This document shows positions 35,955-44,519 of a DNA stretch of 64,000 nucleotides, one piece after another (the stretch's first letter is position 1; each line of letters begins with the position of its first letter). This stretch comes from Brevibacillus laterosporus LMG 15441 (GTDB lineage Bacteria > Bacillota > Bacilli > Brevibacillales > Brevibacillaceae). The notes beneath the pieces are model-generated. The model was not told the origin of the DNA and ran no database searches. It saw only the letters and a list, made by a program, of their open reading frames with translations. The stretch covers positions 357,501 through 421,500 of the forward strand of contig NZ_CP007806.1 of NCBI RefSeq assembly GCF_000219535.2, given 5' to 3'. A program made the position numbers and the translations under genes.

Positions 35955-36809
35955 ATGAAAAAGATTTTTTCTACACTAGCGATTGGGGTATTAGCTTTAA
36001 GCTTGGCGGCGTGCGGTGCTGGTAATAAAACCGATAATAGCACAGCTACACCACAGGAAGGACAACCAGTCACACTAAAGGTGGGGGCAACGGCTGTTCC
36101 TCATGCGGAGATTTTAAATGAAGTGGTTAAACCGATGCTACAGAAGGAGAATATTAATCTTGATGTTGTCCTGTTCCAAGACTTTGTCATGCCTAACACT
36201 CAGCTTGCTGAGAAGGAATTAGATGCGAACTATTTTCAGCACATTCCTTGGTTAGAGAAAACGAATAAAGAAAAAGGGTTAGACCTTACGTATGTAGCAG
36301 GCATTCACATTGAGCCAATGGGAATTTACTCTAATAAAACTAAAGCTTACAAGGATTTAGCAGCTCTTCCGCAGGGAGCAGCAGTAGCAATTACGAATGC
36401 TTCTGCAGAGCAAGGCCGTATTCTTGCCCTTCTTGAAAAAGCGGGTCTGTTAAAATTAAAGGATGGAGTGGCTACCAATGGCACTGTAGCTGACATCGTT
36501 GAGAAAAAAATAGAATTAAAAGAGCTAGAACCAGCGATGTTGCCACGTGCAATTGACGATCCGGGTATTGATGCAGCCGTGATTAACTCTAACTTTGCGA
36601 TGGAAGCTGGATTAAACCCAACAGAGAACTCTATTTATATCGAAGAGGGTAAAGATAACCCAAATGTAAATGTATTGGCGACTCGTCAAGACAATAAAGA
36701 TAGTGAAGTAATTAAGAAGCTTGCTAAAGCTATGACTTCCCCTGAAGTGAAGGACTTCATTGATAAGAAGTATAATGGTGCTGTAGTGTTTGTAGGACAG
36801 CTTAAATAA
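35955..36809 (+). CDS. metQ: Methionine-binding lipoprotein
   Basis: 284 residues with lipobox LSLAACG (Cys at residue 20) and the NlpA/MetQ fold: KVGATAVPHAEILNEV, DANYFQHIPWLE and VINSNFAMEAGL are family segments. It binds methionine (D- or L-) outside the membrane for MetNI. GGGGGG is upstream. Confidence 0.94.
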   Translation: MKKIFSTLAIGVLALSLAACGAGNKTDNSTATPQEGQPVTLKVGATAVPHAEILNEVVKPMLQKENINLDVVLFQDFVMPNTQLAEKELDANYFQHIPWLEKTNKEKGLDLTYVAGIHIEPMGIYSNKTKAYKDLAALPQGAAVAITNASAEQGRILALLEKAGLLKLKDGVATNGTVADIVEKKIELKELEPAMLPRAIDDPGIDAAVINSNFAMEAGLNPTENSIYIEEGKDNPNVNVLATRQDNKDSEVIKKLAKAMTSPEVKDFIDKKYNGAVVFVGQLK

Positions 36810-36815
36810 CAATGT

Positions 36816-36852
36816 CGAAAAAACTGTCGAATAAAATCGGCAGTTTTTTCGT
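36816..36852 (+). terminator. Terminator after metNIQ
   Basis: CGAAAAAACTG / CAGTTTTTTCG perfect 11-pair stem, extended inwards by TCG / CGG. Confidence 0.92.
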
Positions 36853-36856
36853 TGAA

Positions 36857-36922
36857 ATGAGCACAGAGGATATACAAAAAGATGACCCATGATTTTTCTC
36901 TAGGTCATCTTTTTGTGCTCAT
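36857..36922. terminator. Bidirectional terminator between metQ and the minus-strand operon
   Basis: Stem CAAAAAGATGACC / GGTCATCTTTTTG, flanked by an outer ATGAGCACA / TGTGCTCAT stem with a bulge. A and T runs on both sides let it end transcription from either direction. Confidence 0.85.
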
Positions 36923-36934
36923 TAGACGGAAGGG

Positions 36935-38158
36935 TTACGATACCTGACGGGTTACATTGCGGGTTATTTTTCTTTGCCGATTCCATGACCAGATGACAAT
37001 GCCAAATGGGAGCAACGTTAAAAGAAGTAAGAGAATACCATCCACGAATTGCCAGGAGAGGATGGGGTATTGTAAGAAATCAGTCGTAATTCGGCGAATA
37101 ATCTCGATTGACTGGAGCAAAAAGAAATTGAAGAAGAAGTAAAGCGCAAAACAAAAGCCCAGCAAAAAGAAAATAGAGTACCAGCGGATCACCTTTTTTT
37201 CTCGCATATCTACAGAGTCCCATGTCTCTTGTTCGTCAGGCGTCCATTTTCGGTAAAATTTACGTAGAAATAGTTGTGTATTATCAAATAAATTATTACA
37301 GCCAAAAAAGGTAGTAAAGACATAATAAATATCCGTTCGCATAAAGAACATGAATTGAAAGCCCAGAGCCATTAAGAAATTCAAGTTCATTAATTTAATA
37401 AAGGAGAGTAGAAAATCAGATAGCAGGATGACTCCTACATCATTAGCGTACAGAAGCCAGACACCCATACTAAAAAAGAGGGCATCTCCAGCCATCCCCG
37501 CCAGATAGGCTGTATAACGCTTATTGGGTTCCACTAGCACGATGTCTGACATATTTGTTTCTGCCACAGGAAAGAATAGGCGATGGCTAAAACCGATTCG
37601 GCTTCCTACCCCAAGAGAACGCACAGCAGTTAAGTGGGCTGTCTCATGGATGAACAAAAACAGATAGTTAACAACAACTGCTAGCAAAAGAGAAGCGGTC
37701 AAGGATGCAGAGCTAAAAATATCGGTAAACACGGGAAAATATTCATGATGAACTAAGAGAAGAGTAACAGCAGATAAAAAGCAGGCAATAGAGAAAGAGA
37801 AGGTAAATTTATTAAATAATACTTTCCCAACACGTTCGGATATCCATGGTAAATGATCGACGCGTATCTCTTTTTCATTTACGACTGCTCCATCTACTGT
37901 GTATACAAATTGATATTCGTTAATCAGATCGAGTGCAAAATCACGAACATCAACAGGCTCACCAAAGCGCTTTTCCATTTCTTCAGCTACCTGAGTGATG
38001 GATTGCCCCTGATCTAGCATCTCAATGATTTCGACTGCGAAGGTAGGCAGCATGATATATTCACTTTTATCGGGTCGACCAATTATGGTTTCTTCTTCAT
38101 TGACCTGACGTTTTTGTAAGGGATGCATACGCAGCTTACTGGTATTTGTTAATTTCAT
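36935..38158 (-). CDS. PqqD-domain / M50-like membrane metalloprotease
   Basis: 407 residues. The N-terminal 90 residues look like a PqqD-type peptide-binding (RRE) domain (IIGRPDKSEYIMLPTFAVEIIEML...ALDLINEYQFVYTVDG). The rest is a polytopic membrane protein of six or more segments with HETAH in FLFIHETAHLTAVRSLG, the HExxH zinc site of the M50 site-2-protease group. Its layout recalls YydH-type proteins of peptide operons. GGAGG precedes the ATG, 15 bases after the stop of the ThiF-like gene, so the two form an operon. Likely role: membrane processing or export of a modified peptide; the substrate is not known. Confidence 0.78.
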   Translation of the reverse strand: MKLTNTSKLRMHPLQKRQVNEEETIIGRPDKSEYIMLPTFAVEIIEMLDQGQSITQVAEEMEKRFGEPVDVRDFALDLINEYQFVYTVDGAVVNEKEIRVDHLPWISERVGKVLFNKFTFSFSIACFLSAVTLLLVHHEYFPVFTDIFSSASLTASLLLAVVVNYLFLFIHETAHLTAVRSLGVGSRIGFSHRLFFPVAETNMSDIVLVEPNKRYTAYLAGMAGDALFFSMGVWLLYANDVGVILLSDFLLSFIKLMNLNFLMALGFQFMFFMRTDIYYVFTTFFGCNNLFDNTQLFLRKFYRKWTPDEQETWDSVDMREKKVIRWYSIFFLLGFCFALYFFFNFFLLQSIEIIRRITTDFLQYPILSWQFVDGILLLLLTLLPFGIVIWSWNRQRKITRNVTRQVS

Positions 38159-38173
38159 TGGTACGTTCCTCCG

Positions 38174-39334
38174 TTAGCTAAGCACTTCTTCGGCTGACTG
38201 CTCCAGCGAAAAGATAGAAAGTGTGCGATTTCCTTCACCGCAGGTCGGGCAATCCAGCTCTTTTCTTTCCGTTTCGGAAATGATTTTTGTTTCATAAGTT
38301 AAGAAGTTGATCGATACGAATTTTCCCTGAGATTGAACTTGGCTTGTACCTGTGAGAATTTTGCATGCTTCAGAAGCAATAATTCCTGTAATAATGGATA
38401 AATTCGGAGCAATAGTAGCTGTAGGAAGATGATATCCTGAATCCACCAAATATCTGAGATCCTGTTCATATTGATCTGGGTTTTGATCATAGTGATGCAG
38501 ATGGAAACAATCCAAGCAGGGTGTTTTTTTCGGGGAAATATGATAAAAGGTTCCTTCTGTTACATTGACTCCACCTGCAATATAAGGGATTTCTAATTCA
38601 ACGCATGCTGTGTTTACCCATCTTTGAATGAAGAAAAAAGGGGTGTCAGCAGCTAAAATAACAAGATCACTATCTGCTATAAGCTCCTTAACATCGTCAG
38701 CAGAGGAGATTTTCTTCCGAATGGTTTCTACTGACATGCTTGAATTGCGTTCTGTAACAAATTCCTCCGCTACTTCGATTTTTAACCGCCCGATATCACT
38801 TTCTTTAAATAATAATTGGCGATTTAAATTACTCAGCTCCACACGGTCAAAATCTGCAATTCGGACATTTGTAACACCCAGACCAGCAAAGCTAGAGAGA
38901 AGAGTAGAGCCAAAGGCCCCTGATCCAAGAATAGTTACTTTCTTTTGCAGCAAATCTTCTTGAATCTTGCTAGGAGGATTGTCTATATCCGAATAAATCG
39001 AAAAGAAGCGAAGATTTGCCCGATACCGATCCTTTTGAGCGGTTGAGAGAGAAGTTGTTTCTTCCCAGGTCTGATCTTCAAGATAACCCAGAGAGTTCAG
39101 AGCAGTAATTGCCTCTGTTAACTCTTCAAATGTGACCTCTGGATGCTTGCTGACTAGCTCCTGGTGTATCTGCTTACTAGTGCGGGTACCATCAAGTAGC
39201 TGAAGTAATGTTTTTATAGACCCCGTTTCATCGGGAATATGATTGAGGAAGCCCGATACTTGTCCAATTTGGAGAGTGTCAGAGCCAATTTCGATAATAG
39301 GGTGGATTTCTTTTAAGATAGGTTTTTGTTCCAT
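38174..39334 (-). CDS. ThiF/E1-like adenylyltransferase with N-terminal RRE-like domain
   Basis: About 386 residues. Residues 1-100 form a PqqD/RRE-like winged-helix region (ILKEIHPIIEIGSDTLQIG...LNSLGYLED). Then comes a ThiF/MoeB/E1 domain: nucleotide-binding VTILGSGAFGSTLLSSFAGLGV, ADFDRVELSNLNRQLLF, and a zinc site built from CLDC and CPTC. Related enzymes adenylate peptides in microcin C, pantocin and azole-RiPP pathways. ATG 39334 (MEQKPIL) has AAGGAG eight bases upstream; the frame upstream to 39406 is unlikely to be used. First gene of the operon; no YcaO, radical-SAM or lanthipeptide synthetase is nearby. Confidence 0.8.
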   Translation of the reverse strand: MEQKPILKEIHPIIEIGSDTLQIGQVSGFLNHIPDETGSIKTLLQLLDGTRTSKQIHQELVSKHPEVTFEELTEAITALNSLGYLEDQTWEETTSLSTAQKDRYRANLRFFSIYSDIDNPPSKIQEDLLQKKVTILGSGAFGSTLLSSFAGLGVTNVRIADFDRVELSNLNRQLLFKESDIGRLKIEVAEEFVTERNSSMSVETIRKKISSADDVKELIADSDLVILAADTPFFFIQRWVNTACVELEIPYIAGGVNVTEGTFYHISPKKTPCLDCFHLHHYDQNPDQYEQDLRYLVDSGYHLPTATIAPNLSIITGIIASEACKILTGTSQVQSQGKFVSINFLTYETKIISETERKELDCPTCGEGNRTLSIFSLEQSAEEVLS

Positions 39335-39453
39335 ACAATACATCTCCTTATAGGTATAGAAACGACGATAAGAGTAGTGTAACAACGATCCATAATCCAC
39401 TTGCAATCATAAACAGGAATAAAACAAATAATTGTCAGAATTATCTAACGTAG

Positions 39454-39482
39454 ATTGTATCGTTTCGTTAAGCGTATTTCAA
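39454..39482 (-). promoter_or_regulatory. Sigma-A promoter of the ThiF/PqqD-M50 operon
   Basis: Read on the minus strand: -35 TTGAAA (39482-39477), a 17-base spacer, and -10 TACAAT (39459-39454). This leaves a leader of about 110 bases before the ThiF-like ATG. Confidence 0.75.
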
Positions 39483-39555
39483 TATAAATTTACAATTTTC
39501 AGTCATTTGCTTGAAACTGTATAAAGGACTGCTTTTTTCATTAATATCATTCAGG

Positions 39556-39633
39556 ATGTCTCATGTTGGTGGTCCCAAAGTTCGTAAGAAAACGAAAACG
39601 GTTCACAAGGATACTTATAGGAGAAAAGGATAA
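39556..39633 (+). CDS. Mini-ORF, 25 residues, basic (doubtful)
   Basis: It encodes MSHVGGPKVRKKTKTVHKDT and five more residues (YRRKG), very basic. No good ribosome-binding site precedes the ATG (CAGG touches it). A possible -10 TATAAA lies at 39520-39525 with a poor -35. It is divergent from the ThiF-like gene. It could be chance. Confidence 0.25.
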   Translation: MSHVGGPKVRKKTKTVHKDTYRRKG

Positions 39634-39651
39634 AACTAGGAGTAGAACAAA

Positions 39652-39744
39652 ATGTTTTGGCTACCTAACCGGAATCGATTTGTGCAATTTGACAGAATTA
39701 CCGAATTGCAAAACTATTTCATTTTTAGTAAATTAGAACCATAA
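39652..39744 (+). CDS. Mini-ORF, 30 residues, with Shine-Dalgarno (possible)
   Basis: It encodes MFWLPNRNRFVQFDRITELQ and ten more residues (NYFIFSKLEP). TAGGAG lies nine bases upstream of the ATG, and the ORF follows the 25-residue ORF by 18 bases. It is rich in aromatic and basic residues. A peptide precursor for the adjacent RRE-containing enzymes is conceivable, but it is on the opposite strand and there is no direct evidence. Confidence 0.35.
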   Translation: MFWLPNRNRFVQFDRITELQNYFIFSKLEP

Positions 39745-39916
39745 AATCCTATTACAGTAATTTTTAGTTCTATATTACCAAAAATACACTTTATTTTTAT
39801 TTATTTATCTTGATAATTAATAAAAAATAATTAAATGTAAAAGAAAATTATATTATATTATTCTGAAAAAGAGTATAGTAAAGCATATGAGAAAGAAAAA
39901 AGGGGGACACAAAAAG
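39745..39916. other. AT-rich region upstream of the first oligopeptide-binding gene
   Basis: More than 80 percent A+T. AGGGGG at 39901-39906 serves the gene at 39917. No other feature is supported. Confidence 0.5.
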
Positions 39917-41554
39917 ATGAAAAAGAATATCTTTGTACTAATGAGTTCCGTTTTGGTTTTGGGCGCAGCTTTAGCAGGATGTGGAGGTAACACAAGCACA
40001 TCAGCACCGGCAGCTACTGATGCGTCGAAACAAGAAGCTTCAAAAGGTGAGAAGAAGGTATTGCGTTTGAACATGCATACTGAACCACCAACAGCAGACC
40101 CTGGCATTGCGGAGGACTCCACTTCTGGTGCAGTGGTCCGTGCAATCTTTGATGGCTTGACTCGTACCGATAGCGAAGGAAAACCACAGCCATCCGTAGC
40201 TGAAAAAATTGATGTTTCAACTGATGGCAAGAAATATACCTTCCATTTAAGAGATGCTAAATGGAGTAACGGCGAGCCGCTAACAGCGCACGATTTTGAA
40301 TTCGCTTGGAAGCGTGCATTAGATCCAGCGACAGCATCCAACTATGCTTACCAACTGTATTACATTAAAGGTGGGGAAGCATTTCACACTGGAAAAGGTA
40401 AAAAAGAGGATATAGGTGTTAAAGCGATTAACGATAAGACCTTGGAAGTAGAATTGGAAAATCCAACACCATTCTTCCTAGAGCTTACTAGCTTCTATAC
40501 GTATTATCCTGTAAATAAAAAGCTGGTTGAATCCAACAAAGATTGGGCTAAAGAAGCTAAGACCATCGTTGGTAACGGACCATTTAAAATGACGAAATGG
40601 GAACATAAGAGCAAAATGACTCTTGAGAAAAATGAACACTACTGGGATGCCGATGTTGTAAAAATCGACAAGCTTGAATTCTCTATGGTAGAGGATGAAA
40701 ATACCGAGCTTTCCATGTATGATAACGGTGAGTTGGATTGGGCAGGTAACCCTCTAAGCAATATTCCGTTGGATTCAATTCCTGCTCTGCAACAAAATAA
40801 TACGTTGATTACAAAGCCAAAGGCATCCATTTATTGGTATAAAATGAACACGGAGAAGGCTCCTTTTAATAACGCCAAAATCCGTAAAGCATTTGCCTAT
40901 GCTGTAAATCGTGATGCGATCGTTAAGAACGTAACACAGTCCGGACAAATTCCAGCAATGGGAATGCTACCACCTACTATGGCATTTAAAAAAGAGGGCT
41001 ACTTTAAAGATAATAATGTAGACGAAGCTAAAAAGCTCTTAGCAGAAGGTATGAAAGAAATGGGCTGGGATAAGCTGCCTCCAGTTATGATTTCAATCAA
41101 CACCTCTGAAAACCATAAAAAAATTGCAGAAGCTGTTCAAGACCAATGGAAAAAAGGTCTGGGCGTTGATGTGAAGATAGAGAATTCCGAGTGGAAGGTA
41201 TACTTGGATAAACTTCACCAAGGTAACTACCAAATCGGACGTATGGGTTGGAATGCTGACTTTAACGATCCAATTAACTATATTGAGTTGTTCCGTGATA
41301 AAAAGGGTGGAAACAACGATACCAACTGGGAAAATGCTGAATACAAACGACTTGTGAACGAGTCTCAAAAAGAGCTAGACAAAGCAAAGCGTGATGCGTT
41401 ATTACAAAAGGCAGAGGAAATCTTCATGGACGAACTGCCAGTTATCCCGGTATACTTCTACACCGATTCCTGGGTGCAAAATCCTAAGCTGAAGGGTGTA
41501 AGCTTCGATGCTATGGGTAACATTGACTGGAAATGGGCAGATTTAGAACAATAA
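39917..41554 (+). CDS. Oligopeptide-binding lipoprotein, OppA family (copy 1)
   Basis: 545 residues. Lipobox ALAGCGG (Cys at residue 22), then a family-5 substrate-binding protein: LNMHTEPPTADPGIAEDS, YTFHLRDAKWSNGEPLTAHDF, NGPFKMTKWEHK, and a C-terminal lobe with GRMGWNADFNDP. It should bind oligopeptides for an Opp-type importer. No opp permease or ATPase genes are adjacent; it is followed by its own terminator and a close paralogue. ATG 39917 is chosen because AGGGGGA lies ten bases upstream; the ATG at 39887 lacks a site. Confidence 0.94.
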   Translation: MKKNIFVLMSSVLVLGAALAGCGGNTSTSAPAATDASKQEASKGEKKVLRLNMHTEPPTADPGIAEDSTSGAVVRAIFDGLTRTDSEGKPQPSVAEKIDVSTDGKKYTFHLRDAKWSNGEPLTAHDFEFAWKRALDPATASNYAYQLYYIKGGEAFHTGKGKKEDIGVKAINDKTLEVELENPTPFFLELTSFYTYYPVNKKLVESNKDWAKEAKTIVGNGPFKMTKWEHKSKMTLEKNEHYWDADVVKIDKLEFSMVEDENTELSMYDNGELDWAGNPLSNIPLDSIPALQQNNTLITKPKASIYWYKMNTEKAPFNNAKIRKAFAYAVNRDAIVKNVTQSGQIPAMGMLPPTMAFKKEGYFKDNNVDEAKKLLAEGMKEMGWDKLPPVMISINTSENHKKIAEAVQDQWKKGLGVDVKIENSEWKVYLDKLHQGNYQIGRMGWNADFNDPINYIELFRDKKGGNNDTNWENAEYKRLVNESQKELDKAKRDALLQKAEEIFMDELPVIPVYFYTDSWVQNPKLKGVSFDAMGNIDWKWADLEQ

Positions 41555-41576
41555 GATTACTAGAAATCAGATAGAT

Positions 41577-41612
41577 AAAAGAGGGGCAAATGATGCTCCT
41601 CTTTATTTTTTT
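41577..41612 (+). terminator. Terminator between the two OppA-like genes
   Basis: AAAGAGGGGCA / TGCTCCTCTTT stem followed by ATTTTTTT. Confidence 0.9.
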
Positions 41613-41735
41613 GAACATATAAATGTAAATTTTGTAACATAAATTAAAATTAATTTTCGTTATAAAAGTGTTTGTTACCGAAAAAAACAAGGTATATTTA
41701 ATTCTATATATCTTTTTTTAGGGGGCATAATACAC

Positions 41736-43352
41736 ATGAATAAAAGCGTTTTTGCAGCTGTAAGCTCCATTTTAGTTCTTAGTACAGCATTGGCCGGCTG
41801 TGGTGGCAATGCAGCCTCTGAGAATAAAACAGGAGCGGCTAGTGGTACTCATGAGCAAGTCCTACGTGTGAATCTGCATTCTGAACCACCTACTGCGGAC
41901 CCTGGCCTTGCGGATGACAATGCTTCCTCTGCCATTTTGAGAGCGACTTTTGATGGCTTGATGCGCTCAGGTAAAGACGGGGACATAACAAAATCTGTAG
42001 CGAAAGATTATAAAATTTCTGAAGATGGCAAAACTTATACATTTACTTTACGCGATTCACTATGGTCTAACGGTGAAAAATTAACAGCAAAAGATTTCGA
42101 ATATGCCTGGAAACGTGTACTAAATCCGAAAACAGCGGCTTCTTATGCCTATCAATTGTATTATTTGAAAAATGCAGAAGCTTATAACAAAGGGCAAGCC
42201 AAGGCTGAGGATGTTGGTGTAAAAGCGCTTGATGAGCATACGCTTGAAGTCACCTTGAACAATCCAACTCCGTTCTTCCTAGAGCTAACAGCATTCTATA
42301 CGCTTTATCCTGTAAATGAGAAAGTTGTAACATCTAGCGAAAAATGGGCAGGAGAGGCAAGTACGCATGTTGGTAACGGACCGTTTAAAATGGAATCCTG
42401 GAAGCACAAAAACGAAATGGTTCTTGTGAAAAATGATAATTACTGGGATAAAGATAACGTAAAATTGGAAAAAATCGTCTATCAAATGATTGATGATGAA
42501 AATACCGAGCTGTCCATGTTCGAAAATGGGGACCTTGATTGGGCAGGTCAGCCTAATGGTATGCTGCCAATTGATGCAATCGCTCCTAACATGGCGTCTG
42601 GCAAATTGCATGTTCAGCCAAAAGCAGGTATCTATTGGTACAAATTTAATACGGAGAAGGCACCGTTTAATAATGTAAAAATCCGTAAAGCATTTGCATA
42701 TGCAATTGATCGCAAAACAATCACAGATAACATTACACAATCTGGCCAAACCCCTGCTACTAATCTGCTGCCTCCAACTATGGCTTTAGCAAAAGAGGGC
42801 TTCTTTAAAGATGGTGATGTAGATACAGCGAAAAAGCTTCTTGCTGAAGGTATGAAGGAGGAGGGCTTAACGAAGCTTCCACCAATTGAAATTTCCTTTA
42901 ATACTGCGGAAAAGCATAAGAAGATTGCGGAAGCGATTCAAGATCAATGGAAAAAGGCTTTTGATATTGACGTGAAGCTGACTAACAAAGAATGGAAAGT
43001 ATTTATTGATGACCTACACAGAGGTAACTACCAAGTAGGTCGCAATGGCTGGAATGCCGATTACAATGATCCAATTAGCTTCTTACAGATCTATAAAGAT
43101 AAAACTGGTGGAAACAACGATACCAAATGGGAAAATGCAAAATACAAAGAACTGTTAAATAAAGCTGATGCTGAAACAAACCCAGAGGTACGCAAAGGGT
43201 ATTTGGCAGATGCAGAGAAAATTATTATTGATGAAATGCCAGTTATTCCGATCTACTTTGATTCCAATGTTTGGCTACAAAATGACAACCTTAAAGGTGC
43301 TGTTGTAGATGCTATGGGTAATGTAGATTTCAAGTGGTCTTCTTTTGAATAA
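41736..43352 (+). CDS. Oligopeptide-binding lipoprotein, OppA family (copy 2)
   Basis: 538 residues, closely similar to the preceding gene over its whole length (SEPPTADPGLADDNASS, WSNGEKLTAKDFEYAWKR, NGPFKMESWKHK, NGWNADYNDP). Lipobox ALAGCGG, Cys at residue 22. A tandem duplication is the simplest explanation. Each copy has its own upstream region and terminator, so they may be expressed under different conditions. AGGGGG precedes the ATG. Confidence 0.94.
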   Translation: MNKSVFAAVSSILVLSTALAGCGGNAASENKTGAASGTHEQVLRVNLHSEPPTADPGLADDNASSAILRATFDGLMRSGKDGDITKSVAKDYKISEDGKTYTFTLRDSLWSNGEKLTAKDFEYAWKRVLNPKTAASYAYQLYYLKNAEAYNKGQAKAEDVGVKALDEHTLEVTLNNPTPFFLELTAFYTLYPVNEKVVTSSEKWAGEASTHVGNGPFKMESWKHKNEMVLVKNDNYWDKDNVKLEKIVYQMIDDENTELSMFENGDLDWAGQPNGMLPIDAIAPNMASGKLHVQPKAGIYWYKFNTEKAPFNNVKIRKAFAYAIDRKTITDNITQSGQTPATNLLPPTMALAKEGFFKDGDVDTAKKLLAEGMKEEGLTKLPPIEISFNTAEKHKKIAEAIQDQWKKAFDIDVKLTNKEWKVFIDDLHRGNYQVGRNGWNADYNDPISFLQIYKDKTGGNNDTKWENAKYKELLNKADAETNPEVRKGYLADAEKIIIDEMPVIPIYFDSNVWLQNDNLKGAVVDAMGNVDFKWSSFE

Positions 43353-43383
43353 ACGTTAAAAACCAAATAAATGGTAACAGAAA

Positions 43384-43417
43384 AAAGCAGAGTTCCAGAG
43401 GGAATTCTGTTTTTTTC
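43384..43417 (+). terminator. Terminator after the second OppA-like gene
   Basis: CAGAGTTCC / GGAATTCTG stem followed by seven T. Confidence 0.9.
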
Positions 43418-43499
43418 GTTTTGATAGGACAAATGACCAAGCGAGTTTACCATCTATTTCATAGAGTAAAGAGAACGATGATATCAGGGGAGGATGATT

Positions 43500-43757
43500 A
43501 TGGACTGGGGAAAAATTTTGAAATTGGCGGCGACAGTTGACAAGAATAAATTAAAAACGGAATCAGGAATTCGTGAGGTTATCAAGGATTTAGCAAGTAG
43601 ATCAGGTAAAGATTTATCAAAAAGGGACTTGGACAATTATACAGAGCAAGTAAAGAAACTTATGCAGAAAAAAGACATTGGCAGCATGCTGGATCAATTA
43701 AAGAAAAAGGGCCTAGACCAAAGTGATTTAGACAGAATCAAAAAAGGGATGAAGTAA
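43500..43757 (+). CDS. SpoVIF-like small sporulation protein (tentative)
   Basis: 85 residues, charged and mostly helical, with no membrane segment or signal peptide. The layout KILKLAATVDKNKLKTESGIREVIKDLA...TEQVKKLMQKKD resembles stage VI sporulation protein F, a small protein involved in coat assembly late in sporulation. The match is by pattern only. ATG 43500 has GGGGAGG six bases upstream. The next gene starts 15 bases after the stop, so they are probably cotranscribed. Confidence 0.5.
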   Translation: MDWGKILKLAATVDKNKLKTESGIREVIKDLASRSGKDLSKRDLDNYTEQVKKLMQKKDIGSMLDQLKKKGLDQSDLDRIKKGMK

Positions 43758-43771
43758 AGGAGAGGGTTGTC

Positions 43772-44254
43772 ATTTCAAAGAAGACACCACTAAAACGACG
43801 AAACTCAACCCAAAGCAATCAACTAAGGATGCTATCCACAATTCAGCAAAACCAACATGCACATGTTCAACAAGAAATGGCCCATCTCCGAAGAGAAATT
43901 CAGGAAATAAAAATGATGTTAGGAAGGCTACGACCTGTCGAGCCAGAACGTAAACGGCTTAGCTTTAGTCTTTTTCCTAGGAGAGGGAAGCCGCCAGAGC
44001 CTGTCATTGTGCAAGAACCACCAAAACCAAGTCCCGGAATTAATTTGGAGCAAGTGCTACCGTTGCTCCCCCAGCTATCTTCCATAATGCCGGAAATTAG
44101 CAAAGTGATGCCAAAGTTATCGAAATCTAAGGTGAAGGATACCATGCAGATTCTTTCTAATCCTGCCGTAGCTAATGTAATCCAACAGATATTAGGCAAC
44201 CTCCAAACAAACAACTTACCTATTCCAGTTAAATATGAGACAAAAAAACGGTAA
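43772..44254 (+). CDS. Helical protein of unknown function, possible ATT start
   Basis: Up to 160 residues: a basic N-terminus (KKTPLKRRNS), a coiled-coil stretch (QEMAHLRREIQEIKMMLGRL), a Pro-rich linker (PPEPVIVQEPPKPSP), then a helical C-terminal half (LEQVLPLLPQLSSIMPEISKVMPKL). No signal or membrane segment. The only ATG (43829) has no usable ribosome-binding site, whereas AAAGGAGAGG lies 5-6 bases before an in-frame ATT at 43772. The frame between reads as ordinary protein. It follows the SpoVIF-like gene, so a spore-related role is a guess. Confidence 0.6.
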   Translation: MSKKTPLKRRNSTQSNQLRMLSTIQQNQHAHVQQEMAHLRREIQEIKMMLGRLRPVEPERKRLSFSLFPRRGKPPEPVIVQEPPKPSPGINLEQVLPLLPQLSSIMPEISKVMPKLSKSKVKDTMQILSNPAVANVIQQILGNLQTNNLPIPVKYETKKR

Positions 44255-44315
44255 CGAAAATGGTTTATAAAAACCAAAAAGAGAAAAGTAAATTTTGTAA
44301 AAAAGATTACGGTGA

Positions 44316-44358
44316 AAAGCTGCCCCCGCAAGTTAAAGACCTGGGGGCAGTTTTTTTA
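44316..44358 (+). terminator. Terminator before the amidase gene
   Basis: CTGCCCCC / GGGGGCAG stem with a 15-base loop and seven T. Confidence 0.93.
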
Positions 44359-44519
44359 CTGTTATACGGCTAATAATGAACCACTAGCTCAATTGTTTTG
44401 CTATTATAAATTATCGTCACTTGAAGCTAGTGTAAGGATTTTTAGTACCAAAAGCCTAAAAACTTTTCTCATCAAGTAACGTCTAAAGTAATGAACAGCA
44501 AGATAGGGGAGGAGAAATT

